This document shows, one piece after another, positions 48,762 through 59,062 of a stretch of DNA of 64,000 nucleotides. The notes under the pieces were generated by a model. It worked only from the letters and a program-made list of their open reading frames with translations. It did no database searches and was not told the DNA's origin. This stretch comes from Symbiotaphrina buchneri (Eukaryota; Ascomycota; Symbiotaphrinales; Symbiotaphrinaceae). The position numbers were made by a program, and so were the translations under genes. Positions within the stretch are counted from its first letter, which is position 1. The number at the start of each line of letters is the position of its first letter. The stretch covers positions 682,001-746,000 of the forward strand of contig BCIG01000006.1 of NCBI GenBank assembly GCA_001599915.1. The letters run 5' to 3'.

Positions 48762-49470
48762 ATGGAACACCGGCGACCTCCCGAGTACATTATTGAAGTC
48801 TTCGCTGACCCAACTTGCGTCAAGGATATCGTCAAAGGTGGTGGCGCCCGTCTCGTGTCGGAAAGGTCTGGCTGTGAGCTTACGGAGCGATTGCAAATCT
48901 AGGCATCCTACACACTATATTCTTCCACCGCTTCTTTCCATCAATACGGCCCAAGACGCATGATCTTCTGGACCTCACCCTTCCTATCGTCGACGATGCG
49001 GAGCTGGAGACCCTGATAGATCAACGGACCAATGCGCTTATCCGGCAGATAGATACCACCTCTAACTTGTCCTCGAATAGTGTCCGCGGCCAAATTGCCG
49101 TTCAGTTTTTCGAAAAGCGCAGGAGGAAGGCGTGGTTTAGTACCAAAGGGGAAGAGGAGATATGCTGGGAACTGTGGACGTTGGACGTTACACTGGCAAC
49201 GCCCAGAACAGAAAGTGGTTTGTCGTCCGCAAATGAGATTTCTGCAATGTCAGAGAGCTGATCACTTTGGCTGCCCTACCAGAACGTGTCAAGGTTCGCA
49301 AGGCCATGGAAATGATGTTGCAAAAGACGGCCCTTAAGATCATCACCATCGTGAACCGCGATAAGGATCATATTCCGCCAATCACCACAAGCGAAGCGAA
49401 TCCCTTTCCATATCAGGTCATGATCAATCCACGCGGAGAGGGCTGGGGAGCGCGGATGGGTATATTCTGA
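48762..49470 (+). CDS. atg101: Autophagy-related protein Atg101
   Basis: HORMA-domain subunit of the Atg1/ULK1 initiation complex; it pairs with and stabilises the Atg13 HORMA domain. Fungi that have it generally lack the Atg29-Atg31 pair of budding yeast. Exons 48762-48837, 48903-49217 and 49283-49470 give 192 residues. Family blocks: EYIIEVFADPTCVKDIVKG, ILHTIFFHRFFPSIRPK, DLTLPIVDDAELETLI, QIAVQFFEKRRRKAWF, EEICWELWTLDV, and the C-terminal TALKIITIVNRDKDHIPPIT. The WF pair in the middle (KAWFSTKG) may be the WF finger, but its register against the human protein needs an alignment. Both introns are 65 nt and keep frame. It is divergent from pex3. Confidence 0.95.
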
Positions 49471-50077
49471 TGCTGCAAGTGGCACAGGGGCATTGCCCTC
49501 GGGGACGCGAAAAAGGGAGGCTGCAGCAAGCCCGCCATGGTCGGGGATACCCCCCGTTCGAACGCCCGCCGCCAAGGCCAGATTCAGGCAGACTATCTTC
49601 GAAGCTATCGTTTCCCGGAAGGATATTATTACCTAGGTACCTTAGTTGAGGGCCGCGTCAATTCACGCTTGGACTCAAGGTCGATGTGTTATCTCGGAGT
49701 ATAGCAGACAGGATATCGAGCCTAAAACTATAGAGCGAAAATTGGAGTAGAATTCTTCTTCGCAGTTTGCACTCCACCACGATTACTAGAGAAAGTACAC
49801 TAGTGGAATCACTTTGCATCAAGCTCCGCAGAGAACAAGCTCTGCAGCTCTCCATCCCGTCTAATCCAACAGCTATAGCAACCTTGCATCCTAACCAACA
49901 CACTGCTTCGATCGGTTCCGAGGATCCTCCATTCAAACACGATATAGTGATCTGCATACAACCAACAGGGGCCGGAGAGTATGGTTGTACCAGGACGTGC
50001 TTACTGACACCTGCTTCACCGGATGCATTGGTGCCCGGCATCCTAGTGGTCAGGCCCGTCGTATCGCCCCCATATGC
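49471..50077. other. Intergenic between convergent atg101 and yop1
   Basis: About 600 bases. A ggtaccttag motif lies near 49635. Frames at 49658-50041 (minus) and 49767-50090 (plus) look like chance. No RNA gene recognised. Confidence 0.5.
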
Positions 50078-51032
50078 CTACAACGCATGAGGCTTCTCGC
50101 CGGGCGCTGTGGCCTGATCGGCCTTGGAGCGGAGATTGGCAGCTGTAGAGCCGGCAGCGGAGAAGTACCGCGAGAAAACCGGCTGAATGAAGGACCGAAA
50201 TACAATTTGAGCGCCACTTATGAAGCCCTGTCAGTATGGGCCCAACCAGACTATGCAGACGGCCTTCTTACCTTGTCTGCGGCAACGCCAGCCAGAGCAC
50301 CAGGATGAATTTAAACGTGAAGTAAAATGCTGGTCACACACGTAAGCAAGGGGTCGATGAGAAAACATAGGGTGCAACATACGGAACCAGTAGACGGCAT
50401 TGACAGCACTCTCGAAAACACTGTACCAAGTAAGTTAGCAAACACCGAGGAGCAGGAGAGTCCTTATGCATACGTCAAGAAAGCAAAGACAACCCAGTAC
50501 TAGGCACAGCAGAACATGTTAGCCGCTTCTACGTTGGACTGTCTACCGCCAGCCTTCTTTGCCAAGCTACATACCGTCAACCACTAGAGAAGAAAAGTCA
50601 GCAATCGAACCCGCAATGCAATCGAGTCGGCAATGCAAGCAAGGCGCAAGCCCAGCAGGCGCGAATCAATAGCTGCGTCGTTGGCTCACCTGAGTATCAT
50701 CGGCTTTGGTCACACTGAACAATGCATCGAGAGAATAGTACGCTGGAATGATAAATCCCGCAGTGTTCACGAGAAACTGGCCGCCGATGTTGAAGAAGAC
50801 CAAGAAGAAGTAAGCGGCGATGAGCCCAAGGAAGACATAGACCTTGGGGACGGAGGTTTGCTTCTCGAAGTCATTGAGAACTGGATACTTCGACAGCTAG
50901 AGAAGTGCGTCAGCTCCCACACTTCCAAAGAAATGAGAAGCCAAAAAGGCCTGCGTCGAAGTCATCATGAGCAGGACGAACCTCCTTATCGATCTGGGAG
51001 ATGTGTTGCTGGGCGCGCTCTTGCAGAGACAT
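50078..51032 (-). CDS. yop1: ER membrane-shaping protein Yop1 (REEP5/DP1)
   Basis: Reticulon-like hairpin protein that bends ER membrane into tubules. Seven exons: 51032-50982, 50896-50690, 50583-50575, 50499-50474, 50420-50383, 50329-50272 and 50216-50078, joining in frame to 175 residues, the usual length. The start MSLQERAQQHISQIDKEL leads to KYPVLNDFEKQTSVPKVYVFL, then GAQIVFRSFIQPVFSRYFS near the C-terminus. Two long hydrophobic hairpins (IAAYFFLVFFNIGG, AGFIIPAYYSL and YWVVFAFLTV, YFTFKFILVLWLALP) form the TB2/DP1/HVA22 domain. Exon 3 is a 9-nt microexon coding Trp-Leu-Thr, required to restore DDTQWLTYWVVFAF. Exon 4 is only 26 nt. No single ORF longer than 70 codons reveals this gene. 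Confidence 0.93.
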
Positions 51033-52046
51033 GGTGCTTCACACTGGCTAATCCAGAATCAATTGTGATAGGATGAGTGGTGTTTTCTTGAAGGGTGAGA
51101 TTGTGGGTGCGAGAGCTTCGTTGGTCGGCGGATGGGTCGAGCAGAGGTTGGATGAGGTACGACGGGCGGAGTACGTAGAGCGGTACGGGGAGGAAGGAAG
51201 ACGTTGCTGGGGTTCGCAGTGAGAACCACACTACCGCCGTGTTACCCCGTAATATGTGCTCTGCGCGGGTATTCATAAGTACCTGGGAGTACCTAACTGG
51301 TCGGAGCTGTGCAGACACTGGACTAGGTTCGAGCACATGATGTGTGATGTCGTATTCTGGATGACTAATATCTGATTCAGTCAGGGTACGAATACTCTGC
51401 AATCTTTGGTTAAGGTATCGAGGCGCGTTACCATAGACAGCCTAGTGTACGAATACCTTGTTTAAGCGAAAGGTGCAAGAAATGGGTTCGCCAGGCAACT
51501 GGTGTGTGTTTTGCCTTTTCCCAGCCAATGTGTGTGTGTGTGTGTGTCTGTGTGCCGCCCAAGACCCAACATTCTCCGTATCATCATCCAGCGTTATTGT
51601 CGACAAACCGCCGCCGGCAAACTTCCACTCCAGCCTCACACTTCGCTGCGCTTGTCGGACGCTCATCTTCCTGCTCACTCCCTTGCTGCACTCTCAATTC
51701 GTCTGCCGTTGCATCAACTTGCTGCTGGACTCACCTTCGCTAGTGTTTCTCGAGTTTCTACATTCATCCTCGCGACGCGGCCAGCCCCGGGATTAAGAAC
51801 CCAGCAATACGCCTCCGTATTGCTGACCGGTACCAGAGCACGGAGAAGCCCTTCAACTGCGCAATCCAGGCTTCGTTGGAAGTCTGTAGCCGACCTGGAC
51901 GTCACCGCATATGTGCAGCAACGCTTCTGCAACTGATGTATGGACTGCCGTTGTCCCAGTACTTGAGCCATTTTCACTGATCGAAATTTGCGCCTCGTAG
52001 GCCCTCGGACGGAAGCGAATCCTCTCCCTGAGATCCTGACGTTATC
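51033..52046. other. Divergent promoter of yop1 and the RFX gene
   Basis: About 1 kb. It contains a (TG)n microsatellite at 51529-51554 and C/T-rich sequence at 51600-51800. Frames in all three plus phases run through the microsatellite, which argues against coding. Likely 5' leader of the RFX gene, possibly with a leader intron. Confidence 0.5.
51529..51554 (+). repeat. (TG)n microsatellite
   Basis: About nine TG dinucleotides in a row, then one C interruption and a few more. It lies in the leader region of the RFX gene and could be length-polymorphic. Confidence 0.9.
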
Positions 52047-54644
52047 ATGTCTATCTCACCGGTTCAGTCGTATCAGACAATGGTCGCGCTGAACAATGCG
52101 AAACCGCGCCCGCCCTCCAGTAGCTCGTCGGGGAGCCTGCACTCTGCACAGTCACAGCCTCTGAACCTGCAGCCTTCTCATGGGTCCTACAGTATAGGAA
52201 ATCAGTACTCTCACCTACCAAATGGCCAGTTCCGCTTCAACCCTGAGGCGCTTATGCTGGAATCGATGCAGCAGCAACAAACCCACCAGGCTTCTATGCA
52301 GCCGGGTTACCAAGTTGCTACTAGCATAGAGCCAGCACATGCCCATTCAGAACTTCAGACGCCCCAGGAACTCGCGACCATGAGGCAGTACATGCATGTA
52401 CCAGCTCAGGCACGATTCCAAACCATCCCGTCTGCCGAATCCGCACCAGATGAAAGCCAGAATATGGATCTCCAACAGGACAACCAACCGGACGCAGCGA
52501 TCGGGTCAAGCAGCGAAGGTAAAAAAAAGAAAAAGGGATCGGCCGCAAGTGCAGCTAGTGACAACGAGCTGCGGCAGTTGTTCAGACAGAACGAGGGCCG
52601 GAGTCTTGCAGAAGTTGCTGTCCAGAGTCAGAGCAGGGATCGTGGGCCACAAGCTGAGAAGACAAAACAACTCTTTGCTATGCTCTGGTATTGAGGCTTG
52701 TCACTGATCTTCTTTCGCTTTTTCGCTAATGAGGTGTAGGCTCAAGAGTGCATGTTGTCGAGGAGCGGCGTCTGTCCCGCGAAGTCGTGTTTTTGCACAG
52801 TATGCCTCGCGGTGTGCTAACGAGCATGTAACGGCCTTGAATCCAGCTTCATTCGGCAAGTTGGTCAGAGTCATGTTTCCAGGAATCCAGACTCGGAGGC
52901 TAGGCATACGAGGCGAGTCGAAATACCACTACTGCGGCCTGTCTCTTTTGGAAGGCTCAAAGGATGCTGGATCGACAGCTTCAATGCAGGGAAAGCCTCA
53001 TACCGCGGAGAGGTTACACGCCGCAAACACTATCTCCAGGTAAGCCACACGCCGGTCCACTGATTGCAGTAGGATGCTCACATATTATGTCAATATAGCA
53101 ACGGACTGCAGCTGACAACAGACACTGCTGTCTTCCCATCCCCTGGTGGCTCCTTCGCCGCTCATGGTGCCCTTCCAGTTTCAAGGCGCTCTATGGCATC
53201 TGGCAGTCTATTCATAGTCCCGACCTCGTCCAAAGGTGCAACCCCGTTCTCTCAAGGCAGCATGATTCGTCGTACTCTCAAATTTGCTTCGACAACCGAG
53301 CCACCTTTTGAGCAGAAAGAGCCGATCGAACTTCCTAGGCTTGATGACTACATTCCTCCTGGTACTGACGCCGACTGTGCTGCTACCCTGATAGCTCTCT
53401 ATCGATCGCACTGCACGTCCCTCATTGACTGTATCCGCTTCTGCAAGGAGAAGCCCTTCTTTCACCACTTCACCTCATTCTACGGCCTTTTGACTGTTCC
53501 TGTGCAGAGGCTTCTGGCCAACAAGAGTTTGGCTCCATGGGTTAAAGAGTGCGACACTTTGATGTACCGGACTATGATTCGACTTGTGGCTCATTTGACC
53601 TTGCAGGTCGTGCCTAAGCAAGTGTTGATGACGCTAAAGAAGATATCGGACAATATCGTCCCTCATATCAAGTTGACCTTCCAAAATCAACCAGAACATA
53701 TAATGAACGCGAAGCTGGGGCCAGCAGCGATATTTGCGAGTCTTCTGGACCGCTTGCTGAGAGTCAATGAGTCTGCACATGCCGCGTGCAAGATCCTTTG
53801 CATTGATGCGAATCGGGACCAAATGTGGAGGGATTGGGTCATGCACGTAAAGCCTGTACGAATAGTCGAGGCTGAGCTTCCCAATTGTGGATATGAGGAG
53901 GTGATTCGGATCTTGACGGTTGATATACGACGGCTCTTGGAGCCTATGCACATTGATACGGGGCTTGAAGCCGGTAGCATCTTCGCCGAGGTATCTAGCT
54001 CCTCACCTCAAGCTCAGCAACCTATCGACAGCTCCGCGGGTCTTGCAGAAGGTGTTTTAGACAGATGGTCAGACTTCTTATGTAGCCTTCCTGACCGCTT
54101 TCCCCAAGCGGATGCACGTCTCATCCTTACCTGCGTGAATGGGTTGAGCACCGCGGCTCTTAGGGATATAACCTTAGGCCAAGGGAGAAGCTTTGGGTCA
54201 TGGTGGATCATGAAGGTCTTCATAGATGAGATGACCTCGTGGCTCGCTGAAGTTGGCGGCTTTCTGTATGAAGCTCCTTCGAAGTCGTCCGGGGCTGAGA
54301 CGGCCCTTCTCCTGGACGCGCATACGGATGGTTTCGACGAAGGCCCTCGAAGCGGTGCGACGAGCTTCTCGGGGAGTCCTTTTGGTGGTATGGATGTAGA
54401 CGATCCTGAGCAGACGTTGTACGGACAGAATAACACGGGAGGTATTGGCCGATCGACCGCCTCAGATGCCGCTCAACACGGCCACCTAGGTGACGAGAGT
54501 ACTTTAACGTCCAACCCCGACCCTGACGATAGCGGGGTCGGCCTGTCCATGAACGATGATGAGCTTGGGATCGGCAAATTCGAGTTCCTCGACTCCGTGC
54601 AGGTAGACTCTGACGCTAACAGCGAGAATGTTGCCGTCTGTTGA
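52047..54644 (+). CDS. rfx1: RFX-family winged-helix transcription factor
   Basis: Binds X-box sites through an RFX winged helix. Fungal relatives include Crt1/Rfx1 (DNA-damage and ribonucleotide reductase control), Sak1, and CPCR1/PcRFX1 of beta-lactam producers. Exons 52047-52687, 52740-53039 and 53099-54644 give 828 residues. The N-terminal region is Gln/Ser-rich and disordered with a poly-Lys patch (about 158). The DNA-binding domain spans about 200-290: LFAMLWLKSAC, ALNPASFGKLVRVMFPGI, then TRRLGIRGESKYHYCGL. The large C-terminal part (YIPPGTDADCAATLIALYR to about 690) is the extended dimerisation region. An acidic tail follows. The exon 1-2 intron splits the invariant LW at TG|G. Target genes in this species are unknown. 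Confidence 0.95.
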
Positions 54645-55201
54645 AGGATCAACATTATCCGTTTACTCATGGAAAAGAATCAGATGCGAAATGTGCCGTC
54701 TAGTGTCAAGGCGCATTTCTGGTTAATGAATGGACAGGGATCGTCCCTGGCGGGTGGGAACGTGAATGGCGCGCTGATGATTTGTGCTTGTTTTTATGTG
54801 GCATAGAGCTACGCATTTGCTGTCATCGCATCCTTTTTTGCTGTACCACGCTATGGACGCAAGCTCTTTCGAATGTACGCACCGCAAGCTGCATGTTGCA
54901 TACTCCAGGTCTTCCTTCGGGGGCGCTATAATTAACTGTTCATACATACAGATGCCATGACCGCCGTGTTACAGAGGGTCCCGTTTGTTGTCTTCAGGGC
55001 CTTTGGTGATAGGCGTGTGTGCAGGCTGGAAAGCCTACCAGTAGTGGGTAACTTGGTCCGCCACCGGGCATATGTTTGAATGGTCTGGATGGAGCTTTGC
55101 TACTACTACTGAATTGATCGCTACGATCTTGTCTGTAAGATAATTGATACGGACTGGATTCAAGCTGGAGAGGGTCGATGACCAATCCCTAGAGCGCTCC
55201 A
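54645..55201. other. Intergenic between convergent RFX gene and unknown gene
   Basis: About 560 bases of 3' flanking sequence. Short frames only; none supported. Confidence 0.5.
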
Positions 55202-56651
55202 CTAGGCCAGCTGAACCGCCGGGAAAAGTCTGGGACCTGCATATCCGTAGACAACAATACTCTGAATGTCAATATTGTCTGTAGATTTGGGCCGCCACAA
55301 CTTTAACAACACGTACTTCGCTGACCTGGCGATAGTTATGTTAGCGGGACATGCGCTTCGAGCATCCACTGAAGCAACTTACGCTGAAGGGTCGAACTTG
55401 ATGCTGATCATGCTCTTGTCCTCCTCGATGAAGAATCGAGCATGCGGTGCCATCACACTTGCGTTGGTCCCTTGCTGCTCCCGCCCATCAGAAAGGAAAG
55501 GCAACTGGTGGATTCGGCTAGGCGTCGGTCTTCTACCGCTTAATCTAGCCCGCAGAGGCTCTGAGAAGGAAGAATTGGGCGAAGAGAGCCTACTATCATT
55601 CTCCTCCTCATTTTGACCAAAAAGGTTGAGCAGGAGTCCACCTGGATCCTGCTGTCCGTAAGAATGAGAGGGAGAAAGGGATTCAAGACTGCAATCAGTC
55701 GTCACGCAGAAACCTGTCGGCGAGACATCGTAGCCGTTACTCGCAGATAACGCTTCCTCGTTCTCATCGCCGGAGCCAGTGTCGCTTTCATCCTCTGGCC
55801 CGCCCTCTACGCCATCAAACACTGACACATGCCCCACGCCAGAGAGATGAGAGGCGGTAGCAGAGGTCGGAGATCTGAAGGGGTCAAGGACGGTAGCAGC
55901 GCTTGGCCGTCTTGTGGAGGGTTGGTCAGCGACACGAGTCGGAAGTCGGCTCTGACGGCGATGTGTGCTCGGCTGCCATTGGATCTCATAAGCCGCTGTC
56001 CGCAAAAACAGCGGATCCTTTTCCATGGACAGGAAAACCATTCCTTCTTGAATGCTGAACAACATGAGTGTTAGTTCGAGGGACAAGATATATGTTCACA
56101 TAAGGACCTTACGGAGCAGTGAAACCGCGCCTGGGCGCTTTGATCACGATCCTGTCTAGGCAAAAAGCCGTTCCGCCTTGGTGGCGCAGGATTAAGTTAC
56201 AGCGTGGACCCTTCGTGCAATAGACACTGGCGTCGTCGTTCAACAAGTTTTCGGCCCAGTACTCCCTATGCCCTCCAGGATTTTCAGTATAGTTTCCACC
56301 ATCACAGCTCACAATCTCCATACGTAAAGGCCCTGGAACGACTTGGCCGAAATGGCCATAATGTACTGGTCCGTCTGAGAAGCTGGCCAAGTCATGGTCT
56401 AGCTTCCGCCGCTTTGACGGGCGGCTGGCCCCGTGGTTCTCTTCTCGCCGGTTAGAGTCCCTCTGCAAATGTGGCATCACTGTGGGCCCACTGAGTGGAC
56501 TGTTCTGACCGGCCGCTATAACATTGGGTGATGGTGAATCGTTATCATGAGGTTGGTCTTGCCGGTGAAACCAAGCTTCCATCCTGTCTCCATCCGCCTC
56601 AACATGCCGCCGCCGCTGCCGCCTGGAAGGAAGGTGGCTTGCCAACGACAT
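55202..56651 (-). CDS. Conserved protein of unknown function, possible split beta-sandwich
   Basis: I join exons 56651-56113, 56054-55383 and 55325-55202 into 444 residues starting MSLASHLPSRRQRRRH. The beginning is basic and Ser/Pro-rich with SKRRKLDHD, a possible nuclear localisation signal. Two ordered blocks look conserved: YCTKGPRCNLILRHQGG followed by CLDRIVIKAPRRGFTAPIQEG (about 147-195), and KYVLLKLWRPKSTDNIDIQS followed by GYAGPRLFPAVQ at the very end. Between them lies about 190 residues of acidic, Ser-rich disorder. Strand-like patterns and the NIDIQS/GYAGPR motifs remind me of galactose-binding-like (APC10/discoidin) jelly rolls, but I cannot name the family. The start could be upstream: the frame remains open with a non-ATG start at 56810. 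Function not assigned. Confidence 0.8.
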
Positions 56652-57549
56652 GGACACCTGAGCTAAGCGAAAATGAGACACCACGTCCACAGCATTTGGA
56701 AGATAACCCTGAACCCACAATGTCAATAACCCCTCGATGATGTGGAGAGAGAGCTTGCTCACAGCAACACGGCTTCTCGCGATGAAATTAGAGCAAGCTT
56801 CTAACGGCAATAGGACAAAGCGAGCATGTACAGGCGGGCTGCCTGCGAGCCTTCCAGGAGGAACACAATGGAAGCCCAGTTAGACCAAAGGAGGAAAGGC
56901 AGTTGCAGCGGGAAGAGCTAAGGCTGACGCCCGCAAGAGGACGCTGCATACATCAGAAGGGGATGTCGCCGGTTCGGGGGCAACCTATAGAAGGAAAGAT
57001 GGAAGGAAGCAAGAGGGAAGAGCAGCTGAGGTACGAAAGAGATGCGAATAGGTAAGGTGAGCCACTTAGAGGCACACACCGTGATAGGAAGAAGCAAAGA
57101 TACCAACAGTGAGCAAGAACGTGACGGCGGTACAAAGTGGGCTGGCTCGCTGGTTAAGGTATTGTACTGAGGTAACCTTACCAGTGACAGCTAAGGAGTT
57201 TAAGCTTAAAAGTTAGTTACGCTTCCCTGGCAGAAGCAAGCGTCCCAAGTTCCAGCCCAGTAAGGTAAGAGCCTAAGAGGTACCGTGCTTGCTATGTACC
57301 TCAAGGTAGGTAGTACGTACCTTGGGTATCTCAGGTGTCTTACCTTGCCTTAATTACGAATCTCTCCTTCCATTTAGATAATCTTCCCCTTCGCTGCTCC
57401 TTACCTTAAGGTGCTTTCTTCTCATCTTCTTTAAGCTTCGTCTTGTTGCTCCCCTTCCCGGGGATGATGCTGTTTGGTTGACGCGCCCATCCACGACACA
57501 AGCGGAAAGAAACGGCGCCCTTGGTCGCAGACTCCCCCACACCTTCAGC
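56652..57549. other. Divergent promoter of unknown gene and aos1
   Basis: About 900 bases. From 57155 to 57420 it is dense in GGTA/TACC and TAAGG motifs. Pyrimidine-rich stretches precede the aos1 start. No coding exon supported. Confidence 0.5.
57260..57355. repeat. Cluster of ggtacc/taccttg/aggtagg motifs
   Basis: The densest of the GGTA-rich runs: about eight copies of aaggta, ggtacc, aggtagg or tacctt in 95 bases. It lies about 200 bases upstream of the aos1 start. Confidence 0.55.
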
Positions 57550-58898
57550 ATGGACCAAGGTCTGGTTGGCTCTCCTCATGGAAGCAATGGGACTCTACCG
57601 ACTTCCGATCCAGCTCAAGAGGTGATAGCGAGCATTACCCAGGCGCAAGCAATCAGCGCCGGTACGACCAGTGTTATTCCAAGTGCGTCTCAGTGGGAAG
57701 TGTCAACTGACAAAATGCTGCTCGCAGATGAGATTGCTCTCTATGACCGTCAGATTCGTCTCTGGGGCGTAAAGGCTCAAGAAAAGTGAACTCGCTCATT
57801 CCTCCCTTGCTCAACGGAATAGAGATTGACGTGTGATATATAGGCTTCGGACTGCGAACATCCTCCTTATAACCTTGAAGGCTCTGGCAAACGAGATTGC
57901 CAAGAACCTTGTCCTTGCGGGCGTAGGCTCCTTGACAATCCTTGACCATGCCGTCGTCTCTGAAGACGATCTGTGCTCGCAGTTTTTCGTCTCCGAAGAG
58001 GACGTGGGGAAGAATGCAAGTTCTGTTTGATTGTGGATCCTCAGTCGTGCTGACCGGCCTGTAGCGCGCCAGAGCGGCCCTTCCTCATATCCAGAAGCTA
58101 AACCCCAGAGTCACCCTCTACGTGGACCAGGAAGACGTCAGCATCAAACCGCCTGAGTTCTACTCTGGGTTTGATGTCATCATTGCTACAGACCTAGACA
58201 TGAATACCCTGCTTGCTATCAACGCCTCTGCTAGGATCCAGAATCGACCCTTCTACGCGGCTGGCACGCACGGCATGTACGGCTACATATTCACGGATCT
58301 TATCAGCCACGATTATGTGATAGAGCGCGAGAAGTCTAACGTTCCGACCGTCCTTAAAGCTGAGACGGATACCAGGTCGATTATAGGCTGCACTACCAAG
58401 AGGGAGAACGGAAGGGTCATAGAGATGGTGACTAAGAGGGAGACCTATTCTCCACTTCTTCTTGCGACCACAGCGCCCCTACCAAACGAATATCGCAACA
58501 ATCGCCGCAGGCTGAGACAGGTTTCTCCCCTACTCTCCGCCATTAAGGCTCTCTGGGAGTTTCAGCGCCTATCTGGCGGCGTTTTGCCCTCACATTCACG
58601 AGCAGATCTCGAACTCTTCACTACCCTTGCCACAGAGAAGCACAAGGAATTGGACCTCCCGGCAGAGACATTAACCGCTGATTTTCTTAGATGTTTTCTG
58701 CAGAATATAGGCAGCGAGCTACCCCCTGTAGCAGCTTTCTTGGGCGGACAACTTGCGCAGGATGTGATCAACGTCCTAGGTCAGCGCGAACAGCCGATTC
58801 AAAATCTACTGCTGTTTGATGGTGAAGATACAAAAGCCCCAGTGTATGCTCTGCGACCGCTCGTACCGGTAGAAGCGCCGCCTTCGACGACTGCTTGA
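57550..58898 (+). CDS. aos1: SUMO-activating enzyme subunit Aos1 (SAE1)
   Basis: Non-catalytic half of the SUMO E1, paired with Uba2; it helps adenylate SUMO. Exons 57550-57785, 57844-58015 and 58065-58898 give 413 residues. About 55 disordered residues precede the E1 fold: LADEIALYDRQIRLWGVKAQ, then LALANEIAKNL-like sequence and the nucleotide-binding LAGVGSLTILDH, EDDLCSQFFV, KNRARAALPHIQKLNP, the block INASARIQNRPFYAAGTHGM and the C-terminal FLGGQLAQDVINVLGQREQP. There is no catalytic-Cys domain, as expected for Aos1. Intron 2 begins GCAAGT after AAT: a GC-AG intron, since no GT donor nearby rejoins at CGCGCCAGA. The stop is 164 bases from the converging pbn1 stop. Confidence 0.94.
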
Positions 58899-59062
58899 AG
58901 TTACAGGGACATATCGGAGCCCAGTACGCCCTCCACTTTCAAACAGGTTCAATTGGCGACGTTGATTGGGACGCAAACGGCTATCATGGGAACCCTGGTC
59001 ACACCATTCCATGAAAAACGAGCTTGGCTTATGACCGCTTTTCGCAGTTTCACGGGGGTTTT

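Noticed and set aside
51502-51936. Plus-strand frames over the TG microsatellite
   Set aside because: All three frames are open through the repeat, giving Cys/Val runs; this is a property of the repeat and not of a gene.
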